A stretch of DNA of 64,000 nt from the NCBI RefSeq assembly GCF_004342915.1, contig NZ_SLWL01000005.1:124001-188000 (forward strand), given 5' to 3'. Positions 20,258 to 30,112 of this stretch are shown here, in pieces (position 1 is the stretch's first letter; each line of letters starts with the position of its first letter). The DNA comes from Camelimonas lactis. Lineage in GTDB: Bacteria; Pseudomonadota; Alphaproteobacteria; Rhizobiales; Beijerinckiaceae. Below the pieces are notes generated by a model, which searched no databases, was not told the origin of the DNA, and worked only from the letters and a program-made list of their open reading frames with translations. Both the position numbers and the translations under genes were made by a program.

Positions 20258-21568
20258 TTAGCGCGCCGCCAACGAAATAGCCTGGGCGCCATGGCGCTCC
20301 AGCCTGCCCGCCAGATCAAGCTCGACAAGCGCCACATTCACATCCCCGGCGCTCAGCCCCGAAAGACGGATCAGATCATCCACGGTCAGGGGCGATGGGC
20401 CGAGTAACCGCGCCACGGCGGTCACGGCTGAATCGCCTGCGTCCAGCTCGCCGCCAACGGGAGCTTCGCGGATAACCGCCGGCCCGCCCACATCGTCAGC
20501 GGCCTGACCGGCCCTGTCGAACACGGACGCCTCCTCCTCGAACGCCCAGGATAATGGCGCCGAGGCCGGCCGCATGGTTTCCCCGCTCCCGTCATCGTCA
20601 AGGAAATCCGCCCCGAGTTCATCCCAGAGCGCCTCCTCCACGTCCGGCGGCGCCTCAAGCAATCCGGGGCCGGGATCCATATCGAAGCGCTCGTGGCCAC
20701 GCATCGGCGCCAGCACATCAAGCACATCCGCCGCGGCGCAACAGATCGTCGCTCCATCGCGCAACAACCTGTTGGTCCCGGCGGCGCGCGGATCCATGGG
20801 CGAACCGGGGACGGCGAATACCTCCCGGCCCTGCTCCGCCGCGAAACGCGCCGTGATCAGGGAGCCAGAGCGCAGCGCCGCCTCAACCACGACCACGCCG
20901 AGGGACATGCCGGATACGATGCGGTTTCTCCGGGGAAAATCCCGGCCGCGCGGCGTCCATCCCATGGGCATTTCGCTGACCACCGCGCCGCGCTCGAGGA
21001 TGGCGTCCAGCAACCTGTCGTGCTCGCGCGGATAGATGCGATCATGGCCGCCCGCCAGCACGGCGACCGTGCCCGTAAGCAGGCTGGCGCCGTGGGCGCG
21101 CGCATCGACGCCGCGGGCAAGCCCGGAAACCACGCCATAGCCGGCGCCGCCAATCTCGCCGGCCAGCGTTTCAGCAAAACGCATGCCGCTGGCGGAGGCA
21201 TTGCGCGACCCCACGATGGCCACGCAGGGCAAATCCAGCGTCGCCGCCTGCCCCCGGATCGCCAGCATCGGCGGCGCGCTGTCGATAACCCGCAGGGCCG
21301 GCGGATAGCCGGCCTCCCCCCTGGCGACAAAACGCACGCCCATCCGCTCCGCCGCGTCCAGCTCCCGGGCGATCAGGTCGCGGGACAGCGGCGCCACCGC
21401 CCGGCCGCGGCGGGCGCCCAGCGACGGCAACGCCTCCAGCGCCGCGCCAGCGCTGCCATATCGGGCGAAAAGCTTGAAGAAAGTCCGGGGTCCAACGCCA
21501 TCCGTGCGCAGCAACCGCAACCAGTCAAATCGCGTCTGGTCGTCAAGCAGGCGCGGCGGCGACCCCAT
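20258..21568 (-). CDS. dprA: DNA processing protein DprA/Smf
   Basis: Single-strand DNA-binding protein that loads RecA on incoming DNA during transformation. It is 436 residues. A SAM-like helical N-terminus ([16 protein letters not shown]) precedes the Rossmann-like DprA core: [43 protein letters not shown] and [15 protein letters not shown] variable acidic linker of about 60 residues leads to a C-terminal winged helix ([27 protein letters not shown] split by family). It is last in the pyrB-pyrC-plsY-dprA minus-strand series, 39 bp after plsY. The usual next gene, topA, has the opposite orientation here. Confidence 0.95.
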   Translation of the reverse strand: MGSPPRLLDDQTRFDWLRLLRTDGVGPRTFFKLFARYGSAGAALEALPSLGARRGRAVAPLSRDLIARELDAAERMGVRFVARGEAGYPPALRVIDSAPPMLAIRGQAATLDLPCVAIVGSRNASASGMRFAETLAGEIGGAGYGVVSGLARGVDARAHGASLLTGTVAVLAGGHDRIYPREHDRLLDAILERGAVVSEMPMGWTPRGRDFPRRNRIVSGMSLGVVVVEAALRSGSLITARFAAEQGREVFAVPGSPMDPRAAGTNRLLRDGATICCAAADVLDVLAPMRGHERFDMDPGPGLLEAPPDVEEALWDELGADFLDDDGSGETMRPASAPLSWAFEEEASVFDRAGQAADDVGGPAVIREAPVGGELDAGDSAVTAVARLLGPSPLTVDDLIRLSGLSAGDVNVALVELDLAGRLERHGAQAISLAAR

Positions 21569-21607
21569 CAGCCGGCCCCTGAAATATTTCTGAAGTCGAG
21601 ACAGGCG

Positions 21608-22231
21608 TTATTTACTGCCAATCCGGCTCTCCCTGCCGCTCATCAACCTGCGGATATTGTCATGGTGACGTTGCCACAACAATAAGGCAAGCAGAATAAA
21701 CAGCCACGCAGTCCCCGGCGCGCCAAGCAGGAACAGCACAATGGGCGCCGCCGCCGCCGCGACCAGCGCCGCCAGCGACGAGTAACGGGTGGTGAAGGCG
21801 ACAACCAGCCAGACCACGGCGAAGGCCAGCGCCGCCAGCGGCTCCAGCCCGATCAGGCAACCGAGGAAGGTGGCGACGCCCTTGCCGCCGCGAAACTTCA
21901 GCCAGACGGGAAACAGATGGCCAAGAAAGGCGCCCAGCGCCGCCGCCAGCGCCGGCAGCAGGCCAAACGGCGCCGCCAGCAGCACCGCCAGCGTGCCCTT
22001 CAGCGCATCGCAGAGCAGCGTCGCCGCCGCCAGCCCCTTGCGGCCGGTGCGCAGCACATTGGTCGCGCCAATGTTGCCGGAGCCGATCTTGCGCAAATCG
22101 CCCGCCCCGAACAGGCGGGTGAAGATCATGCCGAACGGAATTGAGCCGAGCAGATAGCCAACCGCCAGCGCCGCCGCGGCCAGTTGCCAGCCATGGGCGC
22201 CCACCGGCGCGCCGTCGAGCCATGCGTTCAT
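21608..22231 (-). CDS. plsY: Glycerol-3-phosphate acyltransferase PlsY
   Basis: Integral membrane enzyme that transfers the acyl group from acyl phosphate to glycerol 3-phosphate, the first step of phospholipid synthesis. It is 207 residues with five to six hydrophobic helices. Three conserved loops are visible: [23 protein letters not shown] and [10 protein letters not shown]. The ATG at 22231 is preceded by GGGAG; a start 14 codons upstream lacks a good site. It sits between pyrC and dprA on the same strand. Confidence 0.94.
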   Translation of the reverse strand: MNAWLDGAPVGAHGWQLAAAALAVGYLLGSIPFGMIFTRLFGAGDLRKIGSGNIGATNVLRTGRKGLAAATLLCDALKGTLAVLLAAPFGLLPALAAALGAFLGHLFPVWLKFRGGKGVATFLGCLIGLEPLAALAFAVVWLVVAFTTRYSSLAALVAAAAAPIVLFLLGAPGTAWLFILLALLLWQRHHDNIRRLMSGRESRIGSK

Positions 22232-22333
22232 CCCGATCTCCCGGCCTTCGGCGCAACCGGCGCCATGCTGCAAATACGTGGCGTGTGTCTGAGGTGCGCC
22301 TGAGGTGCGTCTTGGGGGGTAACCCGGGGCGGA

Positions 22334-23650
22334 TCAGTCCGCGACGTGCGCATCGACGCCGCTGACCAGGGTGCGCAGCACCCGGCCTTCCATGCGGCCG
22401 CCTTCGAACGGCGTGTTCTTCGAGCGGGAGCGGATCGCCTCGCGCTCGTAGATCCAGGCGCGGTCCGTGTCAGCCACGATGAGGTCCGCCGCCGCGCCTT
22501 TCGCTAGCCGGCCGCATGGCAGGCCGAGCAGGCCCGCCGGCCGCGTGGTCAGGGCGTCGAGAACCCGGGCCAGGCTTACGGAGCCGGCGTTGGCCAGTCG
22601 CAGCGCCACCGGCAGCAGCGTCTCCAGGCCGATGGCGCCCGCCGCCGCCTCGCCGAACGGCAGGCGCTTGGCCTCCACGTCCTGGGGATTGTGGTCGGAC
22701 ACGATGACGTCGATGACGCCGTCCTCCAGCGCCTCCAGCAGCGCCAGCCGGTCTTCCTCCGGGCGCAGCGGCGGCCGCAGCTTGAAGAAGGTGCGGTAGC
22801 CGCTGATGTCATGCTCGTTCAGCGCCAGATGATTGATCGAGACGCCGCAGGTCACCGGCAGGCCTTCGTCCTTGGCCTGGCGGATCAGCTCCACCGACTG
22901 GGCGTGGGTGATCATCGCCGCGTGATAACGCCCGCCGGTCATCCGCACCAGGCGCAGGTCGCGCTCCAGCATGATGGTTTCAGCCTCGCGCGGCGCGGCG
23001 GTCAGCCCCATGCGGCTGGCCAGCTCGCCCGGCGTGGCCACGCCATCGCCGGTGAGATCGGCGTCCTCGGTGTGGTGCATCACCAGCGCATCGAAATTGC
23101 GCGCATAGGCCATGGCCCGCTGCATGACGCGGGCATTGGCGATGGAGCGCATCCCGTCGGTGAAGGCGACGGCGCCAGCTTCGAGCAACAGGCCGTATTC
23201 CGCCAGCTCCAGCCCCTCCAGACCCCGCGTCAGCGCCGCGGCGGGGGCGACGTGGACGATGGCGTTGTCGCGCGCCCGGCGGCGGATGAAATCCACCGTC
23301 GCGGCGCTGTCCACCGGCGGGCTGGTTTCCGGCGTCGACACCAGGGTGGTTATGCCGCCGGCGGCGGCGGCGCGGCTGGCGGTTTTCAGCGTCTCGCGAT
23401 ACTCGGCCCCCGGCTCGCCAAGGAAGGCGCGCATGTCGACGACCCCCGGGGCCACCAGAGCGCCCTGACAGTCGATGACGTCCGCCCCCTCCGGGCTCGC
23501 CGGCGCCGCGCCGCGAACCACGTCGGCGATCAGGCCGTCGCGGATCAGCACCGCGCCGCGCTGCCGGCGGCCAGTGGCCGGATCGAGCAGGTCAGCGTTG
23601 ACGAGCGTCCGGACGCTCATCAGCGGGTTGGTCGTCAGCGTATTGGTCAT
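22334..23650 (-). CDS. pyrC: Dihydroorotase-like protein lacking the HxH metal motif (PyrC'/PyrX type)
   Basis: Amidohydrolase-fold protein of 438 residues, 52 bp after pyrB. In active dihydroorotase the sequence after strand 1 is DxHxHxREPG. Here residues 72-81 read DMRAFLGEPG, so both zinc-binding histidines and the substrate arginine are gone. Other landmarks remain: GGITTLVSTPETSP, MHHTEDADL, SINHLALNEHD, and the late SDHNPQDVEAKRLPF. In Pseudomonas an inactive pyrC' product is needed for assembly of the PyrB dodecamer, and a similar structural role is the likely one here. The ATG at 23650 has AGGAG nine bases upstream. A functional dihydroorotase should then lie elsewhere. Confidence 0.9.
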   Translation of the reverse strand: MTNTLTTNPLMSVRTLVNADLLDPATGRRQRGAVLIRDGLIADVVRGAAPASPEGADVIDCQGALVAPGVVDMRAFLGEPGAEYRETLKTASRAAAAGGITTLVSTPETSPPVDSAATVDFIRRRARDNAIVHVAPAAALTRGLEGLELAEYGLLLEAGAVAFTDGMRSIANARVMQRAMAYARNFDALVMHHTEDADLTGDGVATPGELASRMGLTAAPREAETIMLERDLRLVRMTGGRYHAAMITHAQSVELIRQAKDEGLPVTCGVSINHLALNEHDISGYRTFFKLRPPLRPEEDRLALLEALEDGVIDVIVSDHNPQDVEAKRLPFGEAAAGAIGLETLLPVALRLANAGSVSLARVLDALTTRPAGLLGLPCGRLAKGAAADLIVADTDRAWIYEREAIRSRSKNTPFEGGRMEGRVLRTLVSGVDAHVAD

Positions 23651-23702
23651 CAGCGGGCTCCTGGCCACCGTGTCGCCGCGGGTCTGTTTACGATGCAGCC
23701 AG

Positions 23703-24653
23703 TCAGTAATCCGGCAGGTGCTGCGCCACCGCCTCGAGCACCGCCATGCGCACGGCGACGCCCATCTCCACCTGTTCGCGGATCAGCGAACGGCCGCCGT
23801 CGGCGACTTCGCTGGAAATCTCCACGCCGCGATTCATCGGCCCCGGATGCATCACCAGCGCGTCGGGCCTGGCGAAGGCCAGCTTTTCCTCGTCCAGGCC
23901 CCAGTAACGGAAATATTCCTTGCTGGAAGGAATGAACGAGCCGCTCATCCGCTCGCGCTGCAGGCGCAGCATCATGATGATGTCGGCGTCCTTCAGGCCC
24001 GACTTCATGTCGGTGTGCGCCTCCACGCCGAAGCGCTCGATCGCCGGCGGCAGCAGCGTCGTCGGCGCCACGCAGCGCACCCGGGCGCCAAGGCATTGCA
24101 GGGCGAGAATATTCGAGCGGGCGACGCGCGAGTGCAGGATATCCCCGCACACCGCCACGATCAGCCCCTCGATCCGCCCCTTGTTGCGGCGGATGGTCAG
24201 GGCGTCGAGCAGCGCCTGGGTTGGGTGCTCGTGCGCGCCGTCACCGGCGTTGACCACCGAGCACGCCACTTTCTGCGAGAGCAGTTGCACCGCCCCCGCC
24301 TGGGCGTGGCGGACGACGATGATGTCCGGCCGCATGGCGTTGAGGGTCATCGCCGTGTCGATCAGCGTCTCGCCCTTCTTCACCGAAGAGGAGGCCACCG
24401 ACATGTTCATCACGTCGGCCCCGAGACGCTTGCCGGCGATCTCGAATGACGACTGTGTCCGGGTCGAGGGCTCGAAGAACAGGTTGATCTGCGTGCGGCC
24501 CCGCAGGGTCGCGCGCTTTTTCTCGACCTGGCGGCTCACCGCCACGGCCTCATCGGCCATGTCGAGAAGCGTGGTCAGTTCGGCCGCCGTCAGCCCTTCG
24601 ATGCCGAGCAGGTGACGGTGCGGAAATGCCGGGAGGGATGGGGACGCGCTCAT
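23703..24653 (-). CDS. pyrB: Aspartate carbamoyltransferase catalytic subunit
   Basis: Catalyses carbamoyl phosphate + aspartate to N-carbamoyl-aspartate, the committed step of pyrimidine synthesis. It is 316 residues. The carbamoyl-phosphate loop [13 protein letters not shown] is near 58-70, then [13 protein letters not shown], the [12 protein letters not shown] motif, [13 protein letters not shown], and [11 protein letters not shown] near the end. There is no regulatory PyrI gene nearby. The pairing with a metal-less PyrC homologue suggests a PyrB-PyrC' complex. It is first in the pyrB-pyrC-plsY-dprA series and divergent from the AidB-like gene. Confidence 0.96.
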   Translation of the reverse strand: MSASPSLPAFPHRHLLGIEGLTAAELTTLLDMADEAVAVSRQVEKKRATLRGRTQINLFFEPSTRTQSSFEIAGKRLGADVMNMSVASSSVKKGETLIDTAMTLNAMRPDIIVVRHAQAGAVQLLSQKVACSVVNAGDGAHEHPTQALLDALTIRRNKGRIEGLIVAVCGDILHSRVARSNILALQCLGARVRCVAPTTLLPPAIERFGVEAHTDMKSGLKDADIIMMLRLQRERMSGSFIPSSKEYFRYWGLDEEKLAFARPDALVMHPGPMNRGVEISSEVADGGRSLIREQVEMGVAVRMAVLEAVAQHLPDY

Positions 24654-25067
24654 GCTGGGGCCCGCCTATATGGGGAATCGGGATCATCCGCAAGAAACCG
24701 GGAAAAACCGGACAGGCGACACGGCAGGATACGGCGGAAAAGCCGGCTCCGGGCCATGGGCGGCTGGGGAAAGAAACCCATCCGGGACAGCGCATCATTT
24801 CCGCCGCGACCAGGCGCCGTCAACAGGCGCGCCGGCGCGATCGTCGCCGGAATGGCCGCCATCCCGTCATCCGCACGGATTTCGGACCCGCCCGTTTTTG
24901 AAAAGACGCCAGCGCCGGCCCTGTTTTTGACGACTCCAGGCCAGCCGCCCTTCCTGTCTTTAAATCCCGCTTCGGGTTGCGCCCGGCCTCCGCCACACTA
25001 TGCTTTATAAAAAATACGCGAATAACGGGCCGTTGGAAACCGGCTGAAGGGGGGCAAGGGGCATCGC
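24654..25067. other. Divergent intergenic region pyrB / aidB-like
   Basis: 414 bp between divergent starts. Only the aidB-side promoter at 24977-25004 can be proposed; the rest shows no gene, and the pyrB promoter is not evident. Confidence 0.45.
24977..25004 (+). promoter_or_regulatory. Candidate sigma-70 promoter for the aidB-like gene
   Basis: TTGCGC (24977-24982), a 16-base spacer, then TATGCT (24999-25004) in an AT-rich pocket. It would give a leader of about 57 bases before the ATG at 25068. Confidence 0.45.
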
Positions 25068-26789
25068 ATGTCGGCATATGATACGCACCGGGTTTTCAAC
25101 CAGGCCCCACCCTTTGTCGACGTCAACCTGGTGACGCTCGACCAGCCGCTGCTTGACGCCCTGACCGCCAACGGCGTCGATCCCGTGCAGGAAGGGTTGC
25201 TCTCCTTCGGCGAGGCCTGGGGCGCGGCGGAGCGCTTTGAGCTTGGCCGCCTCGCCAACGAAAATCCGCCAAAGCTGCGCACCCATAACGCCCGGGGCGA
25301 GCGCGCCGATCAGGTGGAGTTTCACCCCGCCTGGCACGCATTGATGGCCGCCAGCATGGAGGCCGGCCTGCACGCGTCCACCTGGGACCGGATGGGCGAA
25401 AGCAGCGCTGCCCCCCAGGCCCCCGCCAGGAACGGCGCTGGCAAGACGGGCCCCGGGAAAAACCTCCCCGGCGCGAACAGTTTCCAGGGGCGCGGCCATG
25501 TGGCCCGCTCGGCCCGGCTCAGCGTCATTTCGGGCGTCGAGGCCGGTCATGTCTGCCCGCTGACCATGACCCACGCCTCGCTGGCCAGCCTCGCCGTCGC
25601 GCCGGAACGCCTGAGCCAGTGGCTGCCCTTCGTGCGCTCACGCCAGTACGATCCGCGTTTCCTGCCGTTCTGGGAAAAGCGCAGCGTCAATCTCGGCATG
25701 GGCATGACCGAGAAACAGGGCGGCGCCGACGTGCGCGCCAACACCACCACGGCCGCTCCGGTTCAGGACGACGAATACGAGATCACCGGCCACAAATGGT
25801 TCATGTCGGCGCCCATGTGCGACGCCTTCCTGGTGCTCGCCCAGGCCCCCGGGGGCCTCACCTGCTTCCTCGTGCCCCGCTTCCGTCCGGACGGATCGGT
25901 CAACGGCCTGCGCTTCCAGCGGCTGAAGGACAAGCTGGGCAATCGCTCCAACGCCTCGTCGGAGGTGGAGTTCGTCGCCGCCTTCGGCTGGCGGCTGGGC
26001 GACGAGGGGCGCGGCGTGCGCACCATCATCAGCATGGTGCAGTACACCCGGCTCGATTGCGTCAGCGGCTCCAACGGCCTGATGCGCATGGCCCTGGCCC
26101 AGGCCATTCACCACGCCCGCCACCGCATGGCCTTCGGCAGAAAGCTGGTGGACCAGCCGGCCATGACCCTCGTGCTGGCCGATCTGGCGCTGGAAATGGA
26201 GGCGATCACCGCCCTCACCCTGCGCCTCGCCGCCAGCTTTGACGCCGCCGGCTCCGATCCGGCCGAGGCGGCGTTCGCCCGGGTGGTGACGCCGGCCGCC
26301 AAGTTTTTTGTCTGCAAGACAGCGCCTGGCTTCATCTATGAGGCGCTGGAGTGCCTGGGCGGCAACGGCTACGTGGAGGAAGGCCCGATGGCGCGGCTCT
26401 ACCGCGAAGCGCCCCTGAACGCCATCTGGGAGGGCCCCGGCAATATCATGGCCCTCGACGTGTTGCGCGCCGCCAGCCGCGAGGCCGATGAGATGGTCGC
26501 CGTGGCCGGCCAGCTGGCGGAGGAAGCCGGGGGCATGCCGGGCGTGGCGGAAGCGGCGAAGGATCTGGGCGACGCCCTGCGCGGCGACAACCCGGAATGG
26601 CGGGCCCGTTTCGCCGCCGATCGCCTGGCCGGCCTTGCGACCGCCGCCGCCTTGCGCCGCTCCGCCCCGGCCGCTGTCGCCGAAGCCTGGGCGCGCACGC
26701 GCCTGGCGACGCCGCGTCGCATCTATGGCGCCAATGACGTCGGCCACCTCGCCCCCAGGCTGCTGGAGCGCGCCCTGCCGCTGATCTGA
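25068..26789 (+). CDS. AidB-like acyl-CoA dehydrogenase with an internal Gly/Pro/Ala-rich insert
   Basis: FAD-dependent acyl-CoA dehydrogenase-fold protein, 573 residues, closest in layout to E. coli AidB. Landmarks are TRVFNQ-like THRVFNQAPPF, CPLTMTHA near 165, GMTEKQGGADVRANTT, ITGHKWFMSAPMCDA, RHRMAFGRKL, ECLGGNGYVEE and the active-site NAIWEGPGN with the AidB-type glutamate. AidB binds DNA and protects against alkylation; relatives act on isovaleryl-CoA. Residues 109-143 form a Gly/Pro/Ala-rich segment not expected in AidB, placed between WD and HVARSARL. AAGGGGC precedes the ATG. There is no ada gene nearby, and the substrate is unknown. Confidence 0.88.
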   Translation: MSAYDTHRVFNQAPPFVDVNLVTLDQPLLDALTANGVDPVQEGLLSFGEAWGAAERFELGRLANENPPKLRTHNARGERADQVEFHPAWHALMAASMEAGLHASTWDRMGESSAAPQAPARNGAGKTGPGKNLPGANSFQGRGHVARSARLSVISGVEAGHVCPLTMTHASLASLAVAPERLSQWLPFVRSRQYDPRFLPFWEKRSVNLGMGMTEKQGGADVRANTTTAAPVQDDEYEITGHKWFMSAPMCDAFLVLAQAPGGLTCFLVPRFRPDGSVNGLRFQRLKDKLGNRSNASSEVEFVAAFGWRLGDEGRGVRTIISMVQYTRLDCVSGSNGLMRMALAQAIHHARHRMAFGRKLVDQPAMTLVLADLALEMEAITALTLRLAASFDAAGSDPAEAAFARVVTPAAKFFVCKTAPGFIYEALECLGGNGYVEEGPMARLYREAPLNAIWEGPGNIMALDVLRAASREADEMVAVAGQLAEEAGGMPGVAEAAKDLGDALRGDNPEWRARFAADRLAGLATAAALRRSAPAAVAEAWARTRLATPRRIYGANDVGHLAPRLLERALPLI

Positions 26790-26852
26790 CGGCGACGCCA
26801 GCGGGGCGCAAACCCGCGCTCCGGCCCGAACGCGGCCGGATGCGCGATTTGT

Positions 26853-26880
26853 CCGGCGATTTGACAGGTCGCCGGCTTTG
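26853..26880 (+). terminator. Possible terminator after the aidB-like gene
   Basis: CCGGCGA and TCGCCGG form a 7-bp stem with a nine-base loop, followed by CTTTG. The T-tract is short, so strength is uncertain. It lies about 64 bases after the stop codon. Confidence 0.4.
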
Positions 26881-27075
26881 ACCCATTCATCCGGACCCTG
26901 AAACCATGTCCGCCGCCTGGCCTGTTATCCTTGATTGCCGGTGGGCTGCGCGACGCCCATATTCCGCCCGCGCCGACGAATGGCCCAACGCCGTTCCGGC
27001 GCGTTCACGCCGGTAAACCGGCCCGCTTCGCGGGTTGTCCGCCGGCCCCCTCACCGCAATGGACAGTGGCAGCCC

Positions 27076-29862
27076 ATGAAAGTCGTCGTCGTCGAGTCTC
27101 CGGCGAAAGCGAAGACAATCAACAAATATCTGGGCAAGGACTATGAGGTCCTGGCGTCGTTCGGCCATATCCGCGACCTGCCGGCGAAAGACGGCTCCGT
27201 CGATCCGGAGCATGACTTCGCCATGGTGTGGGAGCTGGAGGACCGCGGCGCCAAACGCCTGTCGGACATCGCCAGAGCGGTGAAAGGCGCCGACAAGCTC
27301 ATTCTCGCCACCGACCCGGATCGCGAGGGCGAGGCCATCTCCTGGCACGTGCTGGAGGCCCTGAACCAGAAAAAGGTTCTGAAGGGCGTGGACGTGGAGC
27401 GCGTGACCTTCAACGCCATCACCCGCGATTCCATCCAGGCGGCCATGGCGGCGCCGCGCGCCATCGATCAGGCGCTGGTCGACGCCTATCTGGCCCGCCG
27501 CGCCCTTGATTATCTGGTTGGCTTCAACCTGTCGCCGGTGCTGTGGCGCAAGCTGCCCGGCGCCCGTTCCGCCGGCCGCGTCCAGTCGGTGGCCCTGCGC
27601 CTCGTCTGTGACCGTGAGCGCGAGATCGAAACCTTCGTCAGCCGCGAGTACTGGTCGCTGGTCGCCCACCTGTCGACGGCGAAGGACGCGCCGTTCGAAG
27701 CCCGTCTGGTCGGCGCCGACGGCAAGAAGATCACCCGCCTCGACATTGGCTCCGGTGCGGAAGCGGAGGCGTTCAGGGCCGATCTGGACAAGGCGCAGTT
27801 CACCGTCGCCTCGGTGGAGGCGAAGCCGGCGAAGCGCCATCCATGGCCGCCGTTCACCACCTCCACCCTGCAGCAGGAAGCCTCGCGCAAGCTCGGCCTC
27901 GCCCCGGCCGCCACCATGCGCGCCGCCCAGAAGCTGTATGAAGGCGTGGAAATCGGCGGCGAGACTGTCGGCCTCATCACCTATATGCGAACCGATGGCG
28001 TCGACATGGCCCCGGAGGCTATCGCCCAGACCCGCAAGGTCATCGGCCAGATGTATGGCGATGCCTACGTGCCGTCCGCTCCGCGCAAATATTCGGCCAA
28101 GGCCAAGAACGCCCAGGAAGCGCACGAAGCCATCCGCCCCACCGATCTCAGCCGCAAGCCGTCCGAAGTCGCCCGTCATGTCGACGCCGAGCAGGCCCGC
28201 CTCTACGAGCTGATCTGGACCCGCACCATCGCCAGCCAGATGGAGTCGGCGCTGCTGGAGCGCACCACGGTTGATATCGGCGCCAGGGCCGGCGGCCGGA
28301 ACCTTGAGTTGCGCGCCACTGGCCAGGTGGTGAAGTTCGATGGCTTCCTGAAACTGTATCAGGAAGGCCGTGACGACGGCGACGATGAGGAGGACAACCG
28401 TCGTCTGCCGCCGATGAGCCAGGGCGAAGCGCTGAAGAAGCGCAGCATTGACGCCAGCCAGCACTTCACCGAGCCGCCGCCGCGCTATTCCGAGGCCAGC
28501 CTCGTCAAGCGCATGGAAGAACTTGGCATTGGCCGCCCTTCCACCTACGCCTCGGTGCTGCAGGTGCTGAAGGACCGCGACTATGTGCGCATCGAGAAGA
28601 AGCGTCTGGCGCCGGACGATCGCGGCCGCATCGTCGTCGCCTTCCTCGAAAACTTCTTCCGCCGCTATGTGGAATACGATTTCACCGCCGATCTGGAGGA
28701 GCAGCTCGACCGCGTCTCCAATCATGAGATCGACTGGAAGGCGGTGCTCAACGATTTCTGGCGTGATTTCATCGTCGCCATCGACGGCGCCAAGGGGCTG
28801 CGCACCACCGAGGTGATCGACGCCCTCAACGAATATCTGGGACCCCACATCTTTCCGAAACGGGAGGACGGCGTCGATCCACGCGTCTGCCCCTCGTGCG
28901 GAACCGGCCAGCTGTCGCTGAAGCTCGGCCGCTTCGGCTCGTTCATCGGCTGTTCCAATTACCCGGAATGCCGTTACACGCGTCAGCTGGCCCAGGGCGC
29001 GGACCAGGAGGCTGGCGGCGACGAGGGCCGCCCCGGCGTGCGCAGCCTCGGAACCGATCCGGCCACCGGCCTTGAAGTGACCGTCCGCGACGGCCGCTTC
29101 GGCGCCTACGCCCAGCTTGGCGAAGGCGAGAAGCCGAAACGCCAGAGCCTGCCCAAGGGAACCAGCCCCGGCTCGGTCGACCTGGAAAAGGCCCTGGCGC
29201 TGCTGTCGCTGCCGCGCGAGGTGGCGAAGCATCCTGAAACCGGCGAGCCCATCCTCGCCGGCATCGGCCGCTTCGGTCCCTATGTCCAGCACGGCAAGGT
29301 CTACGCCAATATCGGCCGCGACGATGACGTGCTGGAGATAGGCGGCAACCGCGCCATCGACCTGATCATCGCCAAGGAGCAGGGCGGCGGCCGGCGCGGC
29401 GGCGCGGCCGATCCGGGCCGTGAACTGGGAACTGATCCGGAAAGCAGCAAGGCAATCGTCGTCAAGGCCGGCCGTTACGGCCCCTATGTCACCGACGGAA
29501 CCACCAACGCCACCCTGCCCCGGACCATGACCCAGGAAGCGGTGACGTTCGAGGAAGCGGTGGAGCTGCTGAAGAAGAAGCGCGAGGCCGGCGGCGGCAA
29601 GAAACCGGCGCGGAAAACCGCCGCCAAAACCACGAAGAAGGCCGCGGCCAAACCGGCGGCGAAGACCGCAAAAAAGGCCGCCGCGGATACCGAAGGCGAC
29701 GACGGCGCGCCCGTGAAGAAACCCGCCGCCCGAAAGACCGCCGCCAGCAAGACGACGACAAAAACCGCGACGGCGAAAACCACGACCAGGAAAACCGCCG
29801 CCAAGAAAGCTGCGCCCCCGGTTGATGACGCCGGCGATGATACGCCGCCCTGGGACGCATGA
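27076..29862 (+). CDS. topA: DNA topoisomerase I
   Basis: Type IA topoisomerase that relaxes negative supercoils, 928 residues. The TOPRIM domain starts VVVESPAKAKTINKYLGK and holds TDPDREGEAISWH. The catalytic tyrosine is Tyr303 in ITYMRTDGV. One four-cysteine zinc ribbon (CPSCGTG...CSNYPEC) lies at about 605-635, followed by several degenerate copies (GRFGAYAQLGEG, GRFGPYVQHGK, GRYGPYVTDG). The last 85 residues are a Lys/Ala/Thr-rich, histone H1-like tail. The reading frame is open further upstream, but MKVVVVESP is the conserved start. It is divergent from dprA across the aidB-like gene. Confidence 0.96.
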   Translation: MKVVVVESPAKAKTINKYLGKDYEVLASFGHIRDLPAKDGSVDPEHDFAMVWELEDRGAKRLSDIARAVKGADKLILATDPDREGEAISWHVLEALNQKKVLKGVDVERVTFNAITRDSIQAAMAAPRAIDQALVDAYLARRALDYLVGFNLSPVLWRKLPGARSAGRVQSVALRLVCDREREIETFVSREYWSLVAHLSTAKDAPFEARLVGADGKKITRLDIGSGAEAEAFRADLDKAQFTVASVEAKPAKRHPWPPFTTSTLQQEASRKLGLAPAATMRAAQKLYEGVEIGGETVGLITYMRTDGVDMAPEAIAQTRKVIGQMYGDAYVPSAPRKYSAKAKNAQEAHEAIRPTDLSRKPSEVARHVDAEQARLYELIWTRTIASQMESALLERTTVDIGARAGGRNLELRATGQVVKFDGFLKLYQEGRDDGDDEEDNRRLPPMSQGEALKKRSIDASQHFTEPPPRYSEASLVKRMEELGIGRPSTYASVLQVLKDRDYVRIEKKRLAPDDRGRIVVAFLENFFRRYVEYDFTADLEEQLDRVSNHEIDWKAVLNDFWRDFIVAIDGAKGLRTTEVIDALNEYLGPHIFPKREDGVDPRVCPSCGTGQLSLKLGRFGSFIGCSNYPECRYTRQLAQGADQEAGGDEGRPGVRSLGTDPATGLEVTVRDGRFGAYAQLGEGEKPKRQSLPKGTSPGSVDLEKALALLSLPREVAKHPETGEPILAGIGRFGPYVQHGKVYANIGRDDDVLEIGGNRAIDLIIAKEQGGGRRGGAADPGRELGTDPESSKAIVVKAGRYGPYVTDGTTNATLPRTMTQEAVTFEEAVELLKKKREAGGGKKPARKTAAKTTKKAAAKPAAKTAKKAAADTEGDDGAPVKKPAARKTAASKTTTKTATAKTTTRKTAAKKAAPPVDDAGDDTPPWDA

Positions 29863-30001
29863 CGTAACGACATGCTGGGCGCCGGCGCATGGCCTCATGC
29901 GCCGGACCTGATGTGTCTGGATCGCTCCTCAGCCCCCTTGCGTTGTCCCCAGGGCGGGTGGAGAAAATTTGATCGGCCAACCGCGCCCCGGCGACGACGA
30001 C

Positions 30002-30040
30002 CGCCCACCGGGCCGGTGGCGTATAAAATCATTTTTTCTT
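30002..30040 (+). terminator. Possible topA terminator
   Basis: CGCC(C)ACC pairs with GGTGGCG with one bulged base around GGGCC, followed by an AT-rich run containing TTTTTTCTTTT. It lies about 140 bases after topA and 70 before the next gene. The imperfect stem keeps confidence low. Confidence 0.4.
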
Positions 30041-30112
30041 TTGATTTCATGCAATTGACCAGAGAACGGGCCGTGTGCCCACTGGGGAAGCCTGCTTTGC
30101 CCGGAGGTTCCC

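Noticed and set aside
26887-29898. A 1003-codon open frame antisense to topA
   Set aside because: Residue composition is repetitive Gly/Ala/Arg/Asp/His, typical of a codon-phase shadow in GC-rich DNA. The plus strand encodes an intact TopA with all motifs.
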